Assembly (NCBI GenBank): GCA_025363385.1 | Contig: JANYEA010000058.1 | Location: 1 to 56,744, forward strand | Direction of reading: 5' to 3' | DNA: 56,744 nucleotides | From: Bacteroidota bacterium | Lineage (GTDB): Bacteria > Bacteroidota > Bacteroidia > Chitinophagales > Chitinophagaceae | Part shown: positions 16,912 to 24,166 of the stretch, piece after piece | Layout: every line of letters begins with the position of its first letter | Position numbering within the stretch: the stretch's first letter is position 1 | The notes under the pieces: model-generated | Seen by the model: only the letters and a program-made list of their open reading frames with translations | Databases searched by the model: none | Told to the model about the DNA's origin: nothing | Position numbers and translations under genes: made by a program

Positions 16912-17949
16912 ATGGTTAGAATTGACAATATCATATTACCGGATTTTCCTTTATTACTAGCACCCATGGAGGATGTTAGCGACCCGCCATTCAGAGCAGT
17001 TTGCAAGGATAATGGTGTCGACTTGATGTACACTGAATTTATTAGTAGTGAAGGGCTGATACGTGATGCAATTAAAAGTAGACAAAAATTAGACATTTTC
17101 GATTATGAGCGTCCCATCGGAATACAAATATTTGGTGGCGATGAAGATGCCATGGCACTTAGTGCTAAGATCGTAGATACCGTAAATCCGGATTTGGTAG
17201 ATATCAATTTTGGATGTCCTGTAAAAAAAGTAGTGAGTAAAGGTGCAGGTGCAGGTGTTTTGAAAGATGTTGATTTAATGATCCGATTAACAGATGCAGT
17301 TGTTAGGAGTACTAAATTACCGGTTACGGTGAAAACGCGTTTGGGTTGGGATGAAAGCAGTAAAAATATTGAAGAAGTAGCAGAGCGTTTACAAGATGCA
17401 GGTGTCAAGGCATTGGCCATTCATGGTAGAACGAGGGCACAATTGTATAAAGGGGAGGCCGATTGGAGATTGATTGCAAAAGTTAAAAATAATCCGCGCA
17501 TAAAGATTCCCATTTTTGGTAATGGCGATATCAACTCACCTCAAAAAGCCAAAGAATACAAAGAGCGTTATGGGGTAGATGGTGTGATGATTGGCAGAGC
17601 AGCTATTGGATACCCTTGGATTTTTCGAGAGATCAAACATTTTGTAGAACATGGTTCGTTGATGGCTCCTCCTACTTTAGAAGAAAGGATTATTGTTTGT
17701 AAAAAGCATTTACACAAATCTTTCGAATGGAAAGGCGGTATTGCAGGCATCTACGAAATGCGCAGACACTATACCAATTATCTGAAAGGATTACCCAATA
17801 TCAAAGAATTTAGAAGCCGTTTAGTAATACTCAACACAGTAGAAGAAGTAGAAGCAGTGCTAGATGAATTACATCAATATTATAAAGGCTATGAATTTGA
17901 AAGAGCCCAGATCGATCTAATCGATTATCATCAAAATTGCCCGATTTAA
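16912..17949 (+). CDS. dusB: tRNA-dihydrouridine synthase B
   Basis: This 345-residue FMN enzyme of the Dus family has [15 protein letters not shown] (about 14-28), [10 protein letters not shown], and the catalytic cysteine in [17 protein letters not shown] (Cys102). Next come VKTRLGWD and [13 protein letters not shown] with FMN-phosphate-binding residues. It reduces specific uridines in tRNA to dihydrouridine using NADPH. The sequence is full length and ordinary. Its TAA stop (17947-17949) directly abuts the first unit of the GAAGTGA heptamer array, the left border of the DUF559 island. Confidence 0.92.
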   Translation: MVRIDNIILPDFPLLLAPMEDVSDPPFRAVCKDNGVDLMYTEFISSEGLIRDAIKSRQKLDIFDYERPIGIQIFGGDEDAMALSAKIVDTVNPDLVDINFGCPVKKVVSKGAGAGVLKDVDLMIRLTDAVVRSTKLPVTVKTRLGWDESSKNIEEVAERLQDAGVKALAIHGRTRAQLYKGEADWRLIAKVKNNPRIKIPIFGNGDINSPQKAKEYKERYGVDGVMIGRAAIGYPWIFREIKHFVEHGSLMAPPTLEERIIVCKKHLHKSFEWKGGIAGIYEMRRHYTNYLKGLPNIKEFRSRLVILNTVEEVEAVLDELHQYYKGYEFERAQIDLIDYHQNCPI

Positions 17950-18047
17950 GAAGTGAGGAGTGAGAAGTGAGAAGTGAGAAGTGAGAAGTGAGAAGTGAGA
18001 AGTGAGAAGTGAGAAGTGAGAAGTGAGAAGTGAGAAGTGAGAAGTGA
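17950..18047 (+). repeat. Heptamer tandem array, left (GAAGTGA x14)
   Basis: Fourteen perfect 7-bp units fill 98 bp. Thirteen are GAAGTGA and the second is GGAGTGA. The array begins on the base after the dusB stop codon. Because 7 is not a multiple of 3 and each unit holds TGA, the plus strand has stops in all three frames. The reverse strand is stop-free and gives a false open frame. The same unit family, inverted, forms the array at 18715-18833. Confidence 0.97.
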
Positions 18048-18071
18048 AATATTAAGTAGGTTAAAAAATGG

Positions 18072-18134
18072 TTTCCCCTCCATCGCATGCGATGGAGGGG
18101 TGGCTGGAGCGATTAAGCGAACAGACGGGGTGGT
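18072..18134 (+). repeat. Palindromic element, copy B (left flank of the DUF559 gene)
   Basis: The first 29 bp are identical to copy A, including the perfect 26-bp palindrome (18075-18100). The unit then reads TGGCTG, a core GAGCGATTAAGCGA, ACAG, and GGGGTGGT. The framework (xxGCTG, core, ACAG, 2 nt, GGGGTGGT) is the same as in A and C, but the core is different: a direct repeat AGCGA-TTA-AGCGA instead of the ATGCCG/CGGCAT stem-loop. Confidence 0.9.
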
Positions 18135-18197
18135 GACGCTCGTTTAGAAATTCTCGTATATTAAGTAACCTCTCAATAAAATACTTTCACTCCCATA

Positions 18198-18230
18198 TTT
18201 TGCATATTCCATTTTCTTTTTTTACATTTT
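18198..18230 (+). promoter_or_regulatory. Candidate promoter for the DUF559 gene
   Basis: TTTTG (18198-18202) is followed after 20 nt by TACATTTT (18223-18230), seven of eight positions of the TAnnTTTG -7 box, ending 3 nt before the ATG at 18234. It lies between element B and the gene, so the nuclease seems to carry its own promoter. Confidence 0.45.
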
Positions 18231-18233
18231 CGC

Positions 18234-18590
18234 ATGAGAAATCATGTAAAATATAATGACCCTAAATATACGGAATATAGAAAGGAACTTCGAAACCATA
18301 GCACTTCTGCAGAAGCCAGTTTATGGCTTTATTTAAAGCAAAAGAAATTAGAAGGAAGAAAGTTTACAAGGCTAAAAAGTATTGGAAATTTTATTGTTGA
18401 TTTTTATTGCCCAGAAGAAAAAATTGCAATTGAATTGGATGGAGAGCCCCATTTTTGGGAAGAAGGAATGACAAAAGATTTTAATAAAACAAAGTTTCTA
18501 GAAGGTCAGGGAATTGTGATTATCCGATTTGAAAATAAATGGGTGTTTGAGGATTTGGAATTTGTATTAGGGGAAATTAAAAATGTTTAG
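18234..18590 (+). CDS. DUF559 Vsr-like endonuclease
   Basis: This is a complete 118-residue DUF559 protein: an N-terminal helix with RKELRNHSTSAEASLW, then LEGRKFTRLKSIGNFIVDFYCP and the nuclease core IAIELDGEPHF (Asp56, Glu67, Asp69, His73), ending with VIIRFENKWVFEDLE. The fold is related to the very-short-patch-repair and other PD-(D/E)XK nucleases, and all likely catalytic residues are present. The gene lies alone between inverted copies of a palindromic element (B and C) and outer heptamer arrays, with no methylase or helicase partner. The symmetry suggests it acts on, or travels with, those repeats; that is inference. Confidence 0.88.
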   Translation: MRNHVKYNDPKYTEYRKELRNHSTSAEASLWLYLKQKKLEGRKFTRLKSIGNFIVDFYCPEEKIAIELDGEPHFWEEGMTKDFNKTKFLEGQGIVIIRFENKWVFEDLEFVLGEIKNV

Positions 18591-18618
18591 GAGAACCATT
18601 TTCTAAAATTCATCAACC

Positions 18619-18683
18619 ACCACCCCAGCTGTATGCCGAGTCCGGCATCAGCATCCCCTCCATTGCATGCAATGGAGGGGAAA
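18619..18683 (-). repeat. Palindromic element, copy C (right flank, inverted)
   Basis: Read on the minus strand it is the same 65-bp unit as copy A with three differences. The palindrome arm is CCCCTCCATTGCA, so both arms changed together (C to T and G to A) and the 26-bp palindrome at 18655-18680 stays perfect; the third difference is ATGCTG for ACGCTG. The stem-loop ATGCCGGACTCGGCAT is unchanged (18633-18648). It faces copy B across the DUF559 gene. Confidence 0.92.
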
Positions 18684-18714
18684 TTCTTGCTATTCAAAAT
18701 CACCTTTCAACTTC

Positions 18715-18833
18715 TCACTCCTCACTTCTCACTCCTCACTCCTCACTTCTCACTCCTCACTCCTCACTCCTCACTCCTCACTTCTCACTCCTCACTCCTC
18801 ACTCCTCACTTCTCACTCCTCACTTCTCACTTT
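18715..18833 (-). repeat. Heptamer tandem array, right (17 units, inverted)
   Basis: Seventeen 7-bp units run without interruption. On the plus strand they read TCACTCC or TCACTTC, with the last one TCACTTT; on the minus strand they are GGAGTGA/GAAGTGA, the same unit as the left array. GGAGTGA dominates here, whereas GAAGTGA dominates on the left. The last unit contains the TGA stop codon (18827-18829) of the glutathione peroxidase gene. Confidence 0.97.
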
Positions 18834-19498
18834 TTAACTTCTACTTCCACCTGCGGATCAAGTGGAGAAACAGATTGTGCAAAAAAATGTGTGAGTACAC
18901 CATTCTCATCCACTAAGTATTTACAAAAATTCCATTTGGGTTCCTGGTTGCACCAGCCATTCTTATTGGGGTTTGATAACCAATTAAAAACAGGGTTTTG
19001 CTCAGCCCCTTTAACCACTTGTGATTTCTTGGCCAGATAAAAACTAACCCCATAATTGATCTTGCAAAAGGCTGCAATTGCAGCATCATCTTTCTTTTCC
19101 TGTTCTTTAAAATCGTTTGCAGGAAAACCAATGATCACCAATTTTTCTTTATTTTGTTGATATAGTTTTTCTAGTTCAGCATATTGCCCGGTATACCCAC
19201 AATCGCTTGCTGTGTTTACCAAAATCACTTTCTTACCCTTTAGTTGATGGATATCTAAAATACCTCCACCATTCAATTCAATATGTAATGAATAGAAATC
19301 CACCAATGGTTTTGTATGGGCAGTATTTTTTTGAATGGCATTTTTTGAACCAAATAATTTCCCGGGCAACATTATCAGGGGATACATGGTTTTTAATACC
19401 GATTGTCTATAACTCATATCTCTTTTTTTCATTAACAATACTGCTACAACTAATAATGGAATTACAATGATCACCGTTTTCATGAAGCCTTTTTTCAT
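18827..19498 (-). CDS. Membrane-anchored glutathione peroxidase-like protein
   Basis: This 223-residue protein has an N-terminal membrane anchor (about 7-23) and a linker, then a GPx/thioredoxin fold from about residue 65. The peroxidatic cysteine is in ASDCGYTGQY (Cys100), and WNF (Trp189-Asn190) supplies the other conserved active-site residues. The usual FPCNQF motif reads FPANDF, so both the classical resolving Cys and the Gln are replaced. Two later cysteines (GWC and FCK) could take over. It likely detoxifies peroxides at the membrane with thioredoxin as reductant. Its stop codon is formed inside the right heptamer array. Confidence 0.85.
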   Translation of the reverse strand: MKKGFMKTVIIVIPLLVVAVLLMKKRDMSYRQSVLKTMYPLIMLPGKLFGSKNAIQKNTAHTKPLVDFYSLHIELNGGGILDIHQLKGKKVILVNTASDCGYTGQYAELEKLYQQNKEKLVIIGFPANDFKEQEKKDDAAIAAFCKINYGVSFYLAKKSQVVKGAEQNPVFNWLSNPNKNGWCNQEPKWNFCKYLVDENGVLTHFFAQSVSPLDPQVEVEVKK

Positions 19499-19499
19499 G

Positions 19500-20879
19500 T
19501 TATCGAATCACTAATTTAAACATACCCAGCTTACCTTTAAACGGAGGATATTTTACAGCAGGATCGATCCAAGTAGGGGTTTTCAATACCGATTTCTGAT
19601 GACTGAACGTATCAATAGAAGTTCTCCCATGATAAGCCCCCATGCCGCTATAACCTCTGCCACCAAAGGGTAATTTATGATTGGTTAAATGCCAGCTTGC
19701 ATTATTTACACAAGCGCCACCCGATGGAACTGCGTCTAACCAACTTTGTTCTATCGTGCTACTTTCAGTAAATACATAAAAAGCTAATGGGTTTGGATTC
19801 TTAGCAATAATTGCTTTTGCTTCTTTCATAGTTTGAAAGGTAAGAATAGGAAGAATGGGACCAAAAATTTCATCCTTCATCACTTGCATATCCATCGTTA
19901 CCCCATCCAACAATGTGGGTTCAAAAAATAACAGATCTCTATTGGTTCTTCCACCTTGAATAATATTTCCATGATTCAAGTATGTAACCAATCTGTCGAA
20001 TTGTTTATGGTTGATGATCTTTCCAAAATTTTCGCATTCTTCTGGTCTAGCTCCAAAAAACTGATCAATTGTTTCGCGCATGGCTTTTACCAATGCCTCT
20101 TTTTTTGATTCATGCACCAGCACATAATCTGGTGCCACACACATCTGACCAGCATTCGAAAATTTTGTCATCACAATTCGCCTGGCAGCTACTTTTATTT
20201 TGGCATCCGACTCAACAACACAAGGGCTTTTACCACCTAATTCTAAAGTAACCGGCACGAGTTCTTCAGCTGCCATTTTATAAATAATTTTACCAACGGT
20301 GGTACTACCAGTATAAAAAACATGGTCGAATCTAAAATGCTGCATCATGGCTGGAATCACTGTTGCACCATCACCGGGTACAAATAAAATATACTCTTTA
20401 GGAAAAACAGATTCAATAATTTTTTGCATCAGCTCCCCTGTGGCAGGAGCAAACTCACTAGGTTTTAAAACCACAGCATTACCTGCAGCAATGGCACCAA
20501 TTAAAGGAGCAAACAATAATTGAAAAGGGTAATTCCATGGACCAATGATCAAGACCACACCCATGGGTTCTTTTTCAATTCTACTACTAGATGGAAGGTT
20601 TAAGATATTAGTAGAAACAGACGCTGGTTCCATCCACGATTTTAAACCGTCTAGCATAGCACTCATTTCCGCCATAAAAAAACCATTCTCGGTTACCCAG
20701 CATTCTTCCTTACTTTTTTTTAGATCGGAAAATAATGCCGCATAAATGGCTTCTTCATGGTCTTGTACAGTTTGCTTCAGAACCTCCAATTGTTTTTTTC
20801 GAAATGCATAGCTACGGGTTGCACCAGTATCGAAGTATTGGCGCATTTCTTTGAGTTGCTTTACTAATTCGGTAGACAT
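19500..20879 (-). CDS. Aldehyde dehydrogenase (ALDH3-like)
   Basis: This 459-residue protein is of the NAD(P)-dependent aldehyde dehydrogenase superfamily, closest in layout to class 3/coniferyl-type enzymes. It shows IIGPWNYPFQL (about 111-121), the base Glu213 in TLELGGKSP, the nucleophile Cys247 in SNAGQMCVAPDY and the EIFGPILPI motif. It ends in the hydrophobic-basic tail GMFKLVIR typical of membrane-associated ALDH3. The peroxidase gene starts 1 nt after its stop, so the two probably form a unit that handles lipid-peroxidation products (peroxides and fatty aldehydes). Confidence 0.88.
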   Translation of the reverse strand: MSTELVKQLKEMRQYFDTGATRSYAFRKKQLEVLKQTVQDHEEAIYAALFSDLKKSKEECWVTENGFFMAEMSAMLDGLKSWMEPASVSTNILNLPSSSRIEKEPMGVVLIIGPWNYPFQLLFAPLIGAIAAGNAVVLKPSEFAPATGELMQKIIESVFPKEYILFVPGDGATVIPAMMQHFRFDHVFYTGSTTVGKIIYKMAAEELVPVTLELGGKSPCVVESDAKIKVAARRIVMTKFSNAGQMCVAPDYVLVHESKKEALVKAMRETIDQFFGARPEECENFGKIINHKQFDRLVTYLNHGNIIQGGRTNRDLLFFEPTLLDGVTMDMQVMKDEIFGPILPILTFQTMKEAKAIIAKNPNPLAFYVFTESSTIEQSWLDAVPSGGACVNNASWHLTNHKLPFGGRGYSGMGAYHGRTSIDTFSHQKSVLKTPTWIDPAVKYPPFKGKLGMFKLVIR

Positions 20880-21046
20880 AACATGATTTTATATGGGCAA
20901 TTCTTTGAATCTTAAAGATACAGTAAGTGTGCCTGATACCATAACAGGGAAATACCCGTTTCGTTTAAATAATTATTCTGTAAGTATGTAACAATTTCAA
21001 TAAATTCATTCTCTAAATTTTTACCATCAATACCAACGATTCTTCC

Positions 21047-22501
21047 ATGAAAAAAAATGAACCCATCAACAATTCACGCCGCGGTTTTATACGCAATGGC
21101 GCATTGGCTCTTGCAGGTTTTACCATTGTTCCGCGCCACGTTCTTGGCCGTGGATTTATTGCCCCTAGTGATAAATTACAAGTAGCCGGTATCGGTGCTG
21201 GTGGTAAGGGCGAAAGCGATCTTTGGAACTTCTATAAAAGTGGCAAAGCCGATATCGCATTCTTGTGCGACGTAGATGATCGTCAAACTGCCCAGAGCAG
21301 AAAGCGTTATCCAAACGCAAAAGTGTATAAAGACTATCGCGAAATGTTGGATAAAGAACACAAGTTGATCGACGCAGTTTCTGTATCCATACCCGATCAC
21401 CAACACGCTGTTGCTGCTATGGCAGCAATGCAGTTGAATAAACACGTATATGTACAAAAACCTTTAACACACGATATCTATGAAGCACGTATGCTTACCC
21501 AAGCTGCGCATCGTTATAAAGTAGTTACACAAATGGGTAACCAGGGATCTTCTGGTGATGGTGTGCGTCAACTGGTAGATTGGTATAACGCCGGTTTAAT
21601 TGGAGATGTGCATACCATTTATTGTTATACCGATCGTCCGGTTTGGCCTCAGGGCATTGGCTGGTCGAAAGCTAAACCCGAAGTTCCTGCAGGTTTAGAT
21701 TGGGATCTTTGGCAGGGTACTGCTCCTAAAAAAGATTATGTGGAAGGTTTGATACCTTTTAACTGGCGTGGCTGGTGGGATTATGGTACCGGCGCTTTGG
21801 GAGATATGGCTTGTCATATTATGGCACCCGCTTTTGCTGTGTTGGGATTAGGATATCCAGATGGAGCGGAGTGTAGCGTATCTACACCTTATATTGCTAA
21901 CTGGACTAAGGCTAACTTCCCTGAAAGTGGCCCGGTTTCTTCTCATATCATTTTAACTTTCAAAGGCAAAGATGGTAAACCAGATTTGAAATTGCATTGG
22001 ATGGATGGTGGTATTCAACCAGAACGTCCAGAAGAATTGGGTGCTAATGAAATGATGGGCGATGGTGGCAATGGTGCCATCTTCATTGGTTCTAAAGGAA
22101 AAATGATGTGTGGCACTTATGGTATTAACCCACAATTATTACCTACTTCATTAACCAAAACTTCTATCGTCCCTCAAACAGTAATGCGTGTGAAGGGTGG
22201 CGATGCGGGTCACTATGCTGCTTGGGTGGAAGCCTCTATTGCAGGTTACGGAACAGATCTTGCGAAGAACTTGAGTTCTCATTTTGATATTGCGGGTCCG
22301 CTCACAGAAAGTATCCTGATGGGCAACTTAGCATTGCGCAGTTATAATATTGAAAAGAAAAATTCAAAAGGTGGAATTGATCATCCAGGTAGAGGCATTA
22401 AACTACTTTGGGACGGACCAAATATGAAGATCACCAACTTTGATGAGGCAAATCAGTTTGTGAAACGTGAGTATCGCGAAGGATGGAGTCTAGGAGTTTA
22501 G
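21047..22501 (+). CDS. Tat-exported Gfo/Idh/MocA-family oxidoreductase
   Basis: This 484-residue protein has a twin-arginine signal (NSRRGFIRNGALALAGF), then a Rossmann domain (VAGIGAGGKGESDL), the conserved YVQKPLTHD motif (the EKP equivalent) and the C-terminal substrate domain with GWWDYGTGALGDMACH. Enzymes of this family oxidise or epimerise sugars with a bound nicotinamide cofactor; Tat export allows folding with cofactor before secretion. It is the first gene of the oxidative sugar cluster, followed by a convergent TIM-barrel gene. Its substrate is not readable, and some relatives with similar layout are retaining NAD-dependent glycosidases (GH109-like). Confidence 0.85.
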   Translation: MKKNEPINNSRRGFIRNGALALAGFTIVPRHVLGRGFIAPSDKLQVAGIGAGGKGESDLWNFYKSGKADIAFLCDVDDRQTAQSRKRYPNAKVYKDYREMLDKEHKLIDAVSVSIPDHQHAVAAMAAMQLNKHVYVQKPLTHDIYEARMLTQAAHRYKVVTQMGNQGSSGDGVRQLVDWYNAGLIGDVHTIYCYTDRPVWPQGIGWSKAKPEVPAGLDWDLWQGTAPKKDYVEGLIPFNWRGWWDYGTGALGDMACHIMAPAFAVLGLGYPDGAECSVSTPYIANWTKANFPESGPVSSHIILTFKGKDGKPDLKLHWMDGGIQPERPEELGANEMMGDGGNGAIFIGSKGKMMCGTYGINPQLLPTSLTKTSIVPQTVMRVKGGDAGHYAAWVEASIAGYGTDLAKNLSSHFDIAGPLTESILMGNLALRSYNIEKKNSKGGIDHPGRGIKLLWDGPNMKITNFDEANQFVKREYREGWSLGV

Positions 22502-22538
22502 TGAAGATTGAAGGAAAAGATGAAAATGAATTCTATAA

Positions 22539-22558
22539 CCCTGGCCTTTAGGCTAGGG
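22539..22558. repeat. Short hairpin in 3' trailer
   Basis: CCCTGGCCTTTAGGCTAGGG forms an 8-bp stem with one G-U pair and a TTTA loop. It sits 37 nt after the Gfo/Idh stop, before the stronger terminator at 22571-22602. It may be an mRNA-end stabiliser or a dispersed repeat. Confidence 0.5.
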
Positions 22559-22570
22559 ATTCCTCTAAAT

Positions 22571-22602
22571 AAAAATGCCTCTGAAAATTCAGCGGCATTT
22601 TT
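22571..22602. terminator. Bidirectional terminator between convergent genes
   Basis: A stem AAAAATGCC pairs with GGCATTTTT, extended inward by CTGAA/TTCAG past one mismatch. It has A-runs on one side and T-runs on the other, between the convergent Gfo/Idh and TIM-barrel genes. Confidence 0.85.
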
Positions 22603-22620
22603 TATTGCTATTTATAAATG

Positions 22621-23487
22621 TTACATCGAAAACGCTTTCAAATAAGCAGCATCCACTTCCGCACTTTCCAGAGGATTTGTTCCGGTAAATGCTTCTTGTT
22701 CTACTACATAATACTTCAACCCATTATCAGTACCCGCTTTTAAGATCGATTTGAAATCGATAATGCCTTTTCCAAGGTGGCAAGATTCATGATCTTTAGC
22801 TGTTTTGATTTGGTCTTTCACATGACAAAGACGGAAGCGATTAGGATACTTTTTGAAGTATGCGATGGGGTCTGCACCAGCAGCAACTACCCAATAAATA
22901 TCCATTTCAAAATCAACCAATTCTTTATCGGTATTTTCCATCATCACATCTTGTGGCATTACACCATCCATAGCTTTGAAAGAATAATCGTGATTGTGAT
23001 AGGCAAACCGAATGCCGTTCTTTTTGCAGATCTCTCCGGCTTTATTGAAATCATCTGCAAACTTTTTAAAAGTGTCGATCGATTTTTGTGCACCAATATG
23101 TGGACAGATCAAATACTTCATGCCAATAGCAGCCGCTTCAGCAGCCTTGCGTTCGAAATCTTTTTTAATATCGCAATGAGAAGAAACAATTTTCATTCCT
23201 AACTCATCCATATATTTTTTATACTCTTTATGGTCCATCCCCCAGAACATTCCTTTGGAACCTTCAAAGCTTTCGATTTGTTTATAACCGAAGGAAGCTA
23301 TTTTTTTCAAAGTTCCTTTTGCATCCTTTGACATGTCTTCTTTCACTGTCCATAATTGCAAACCAAAAGATGGCAATTTTTTGGGAGCGAACATATCGAA
23401 TATCGCAGATTTTCCACTAAAAGGCAAAGACATTCCCGCAGCTACAAATGCGCTCATGCGTAAAAAGTCTCTTCTATTATTTGACAT
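22621..23487 (-). CDS. Exported sugar phosphate isomerase/epimerase-like TIM barrel
   Basis: This 288-residue protein has a twin-arginine-type signal (NNRRDFLRMSAFVAAGM) followed by an AP-endonuclease-2/xylose-isomerase-like TIM barrel. Metal-ligand patterns are visible in SSHCDIKKD, FAYHNHDYSF (about 166-175), VDFEMDIYWV and LCHVKDQ, ending with an acidic residue in VVEQE. It should bind a divalent metal and isomerise, epimerise or cleave a sugar, probably in the periplasm. It is the last gene of a minus-strand run that begins with the MFS transporter. Three such barrels occur in this cluster, so each probably handles a different intermediate. Confidence 0.82.
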   Translation of the reverse strand: MSNNRRDFLRMSAFVAAGMSLPFSGKSAIFDMFAPKKLPSFGLQLWTVKEDMSKDAKGTLKKIASFGYKQIESFEGSKGMFWGMDHKEYKKYMDELGMKIVSSHCDIKKDFERKAAEAAAIGMKYLICPHIGAQKSIDTFKKFADDFNKAGEICKKNGIRFAYHNHDYSFKAMDGVMPQDVMMENTDKELVDFEMDIYWVVAAGADPIAYFKKYPNRFRLCHVKDQIKTAKDHESCHLGKGIIDFKSILKAGTDNGLKYYVVEQEAFTGTNPLESAEVDAAYLKAFSM

Positions 23488-23536
23488 ACAATTGTTTTAT
23501 AAAAATGAAATCAAAACCATGCATTCGCTATCAATA

Positions 23537-24106
23537 CTAGGTAGCCCAAGCCTTATCTCCTTTTTTATAAGGAATACATCCTTCGTATTTACCAGGAACA
23601 GCAACATAACGCAATGCTTTGGTAGCGCCTACTTCAGAAGTAAAAAAGCCCAACAGGGTTAACTCTTTTAACATTCTGAAATAATGATTTGGATCTGTAT
23701 CTTTTTTAGACTTCTGATAGTCTTTCATTTCTTTATCTAAGTCAACCAACAAATCATGTCTCTGAGCTGCAGTGCTTTCCATGAACGTTTTACCAGATTT
23801 TTTCTTAGAAGCTTCGTCGAGTTTTTTCAGGCCATCCATAAAAATAGTTTGGTCCTTTAGTTCGTAACAGTCTTTTACATATACGCTCATGAACTCGCCC
23901 ACTTTTGCTTCTTTAGCACCAGGAGTTGCTGTGGCAGGTAAAATGGTTTCACCAACTTCATTCAAAAATGCAATATCATCTTTGGTTAAGTTGAATGCGG
24001 TTGCTCCTTTATCTGAATTTTTACAACCAGACATAAATGCACCTGCACCAATTAAAGTTCCGCCCAACAGTATGGCAACACTGGAAATGGCTTCTCTTCT
24101 ATTCAT
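23537..24106 (-). CDS. Gluconate 2-dehydrogenase subunit 3-family protein
   Basis: This 189-residue protein begins MNRREAISSVAILLGG with a twin-arginine pair and a lipobox-like FMSGC, suggesting Tat export and lipid anchoring. The rest matches the small-subunit family that partners GMC oxidoreductases: DIAFLNEVGETILPATATPGAKEA and, later, LTLLGFFTSEVGATKALRY. It lies immediately downstream (60 nt) of a GMC enzyme that has no signal peptide, so it is the probable export escort and membrane tether of that enzyme. It has no cofactor of its own. Confidence 0.85.
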   Translation of the reverse strand: MNRREAISSVAILLGGTLIGAGAFMSGCKNSDKGATAFNLTKDDIAFLNEVGETILPATATPGAKEAKVGEFMSVYVKDCYELKDQTIFMDGLKKLDEASKKKSGKTFMESTAAQRHDLLVDLDKEMKDYQKSKKDTDPNHYFRMLKELTLLGFFTSEVGATKALRYVAVPGKYEGCIPYKKGDKAWAT

Positions 24107-24166
24107 TATTTTTAATTTAAATGGTTTTAAATTTTGCTTCAGTAATTTACTGAACTACAATTGATT

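Noticed and set aside
16806..17096. Minus-strand frame across the dusB start
   Set aside because: Overlaps the conserved N-terminus of dusB and the CPBP start region with no family match.
17831..18088. Open frame on the minus strand with repeated SLLTSHF units
   Set aside because: It is only the stop-free reverse strand of the GAAGTGA array, running into dusB; there is no independent coding evidence.
18234..18590. DUF559 gene as part of a restriction-modification system
   Set aside because: No methyltransferase, specificity subunit or helicase gene is nearby, and the gene is isolated by its own repeats.
17950..18833. Possible CRISPR array
   Set aside because: The unit is 7 bp with no spacers and there are no cas genes; these are simple tandem heptamers.
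18633..19040. Plus-strand open frame with [14 protein letters not shown] repeats
   Set aside because: Created by the right heptamer array and the antisense strand of the peroxidase gene.
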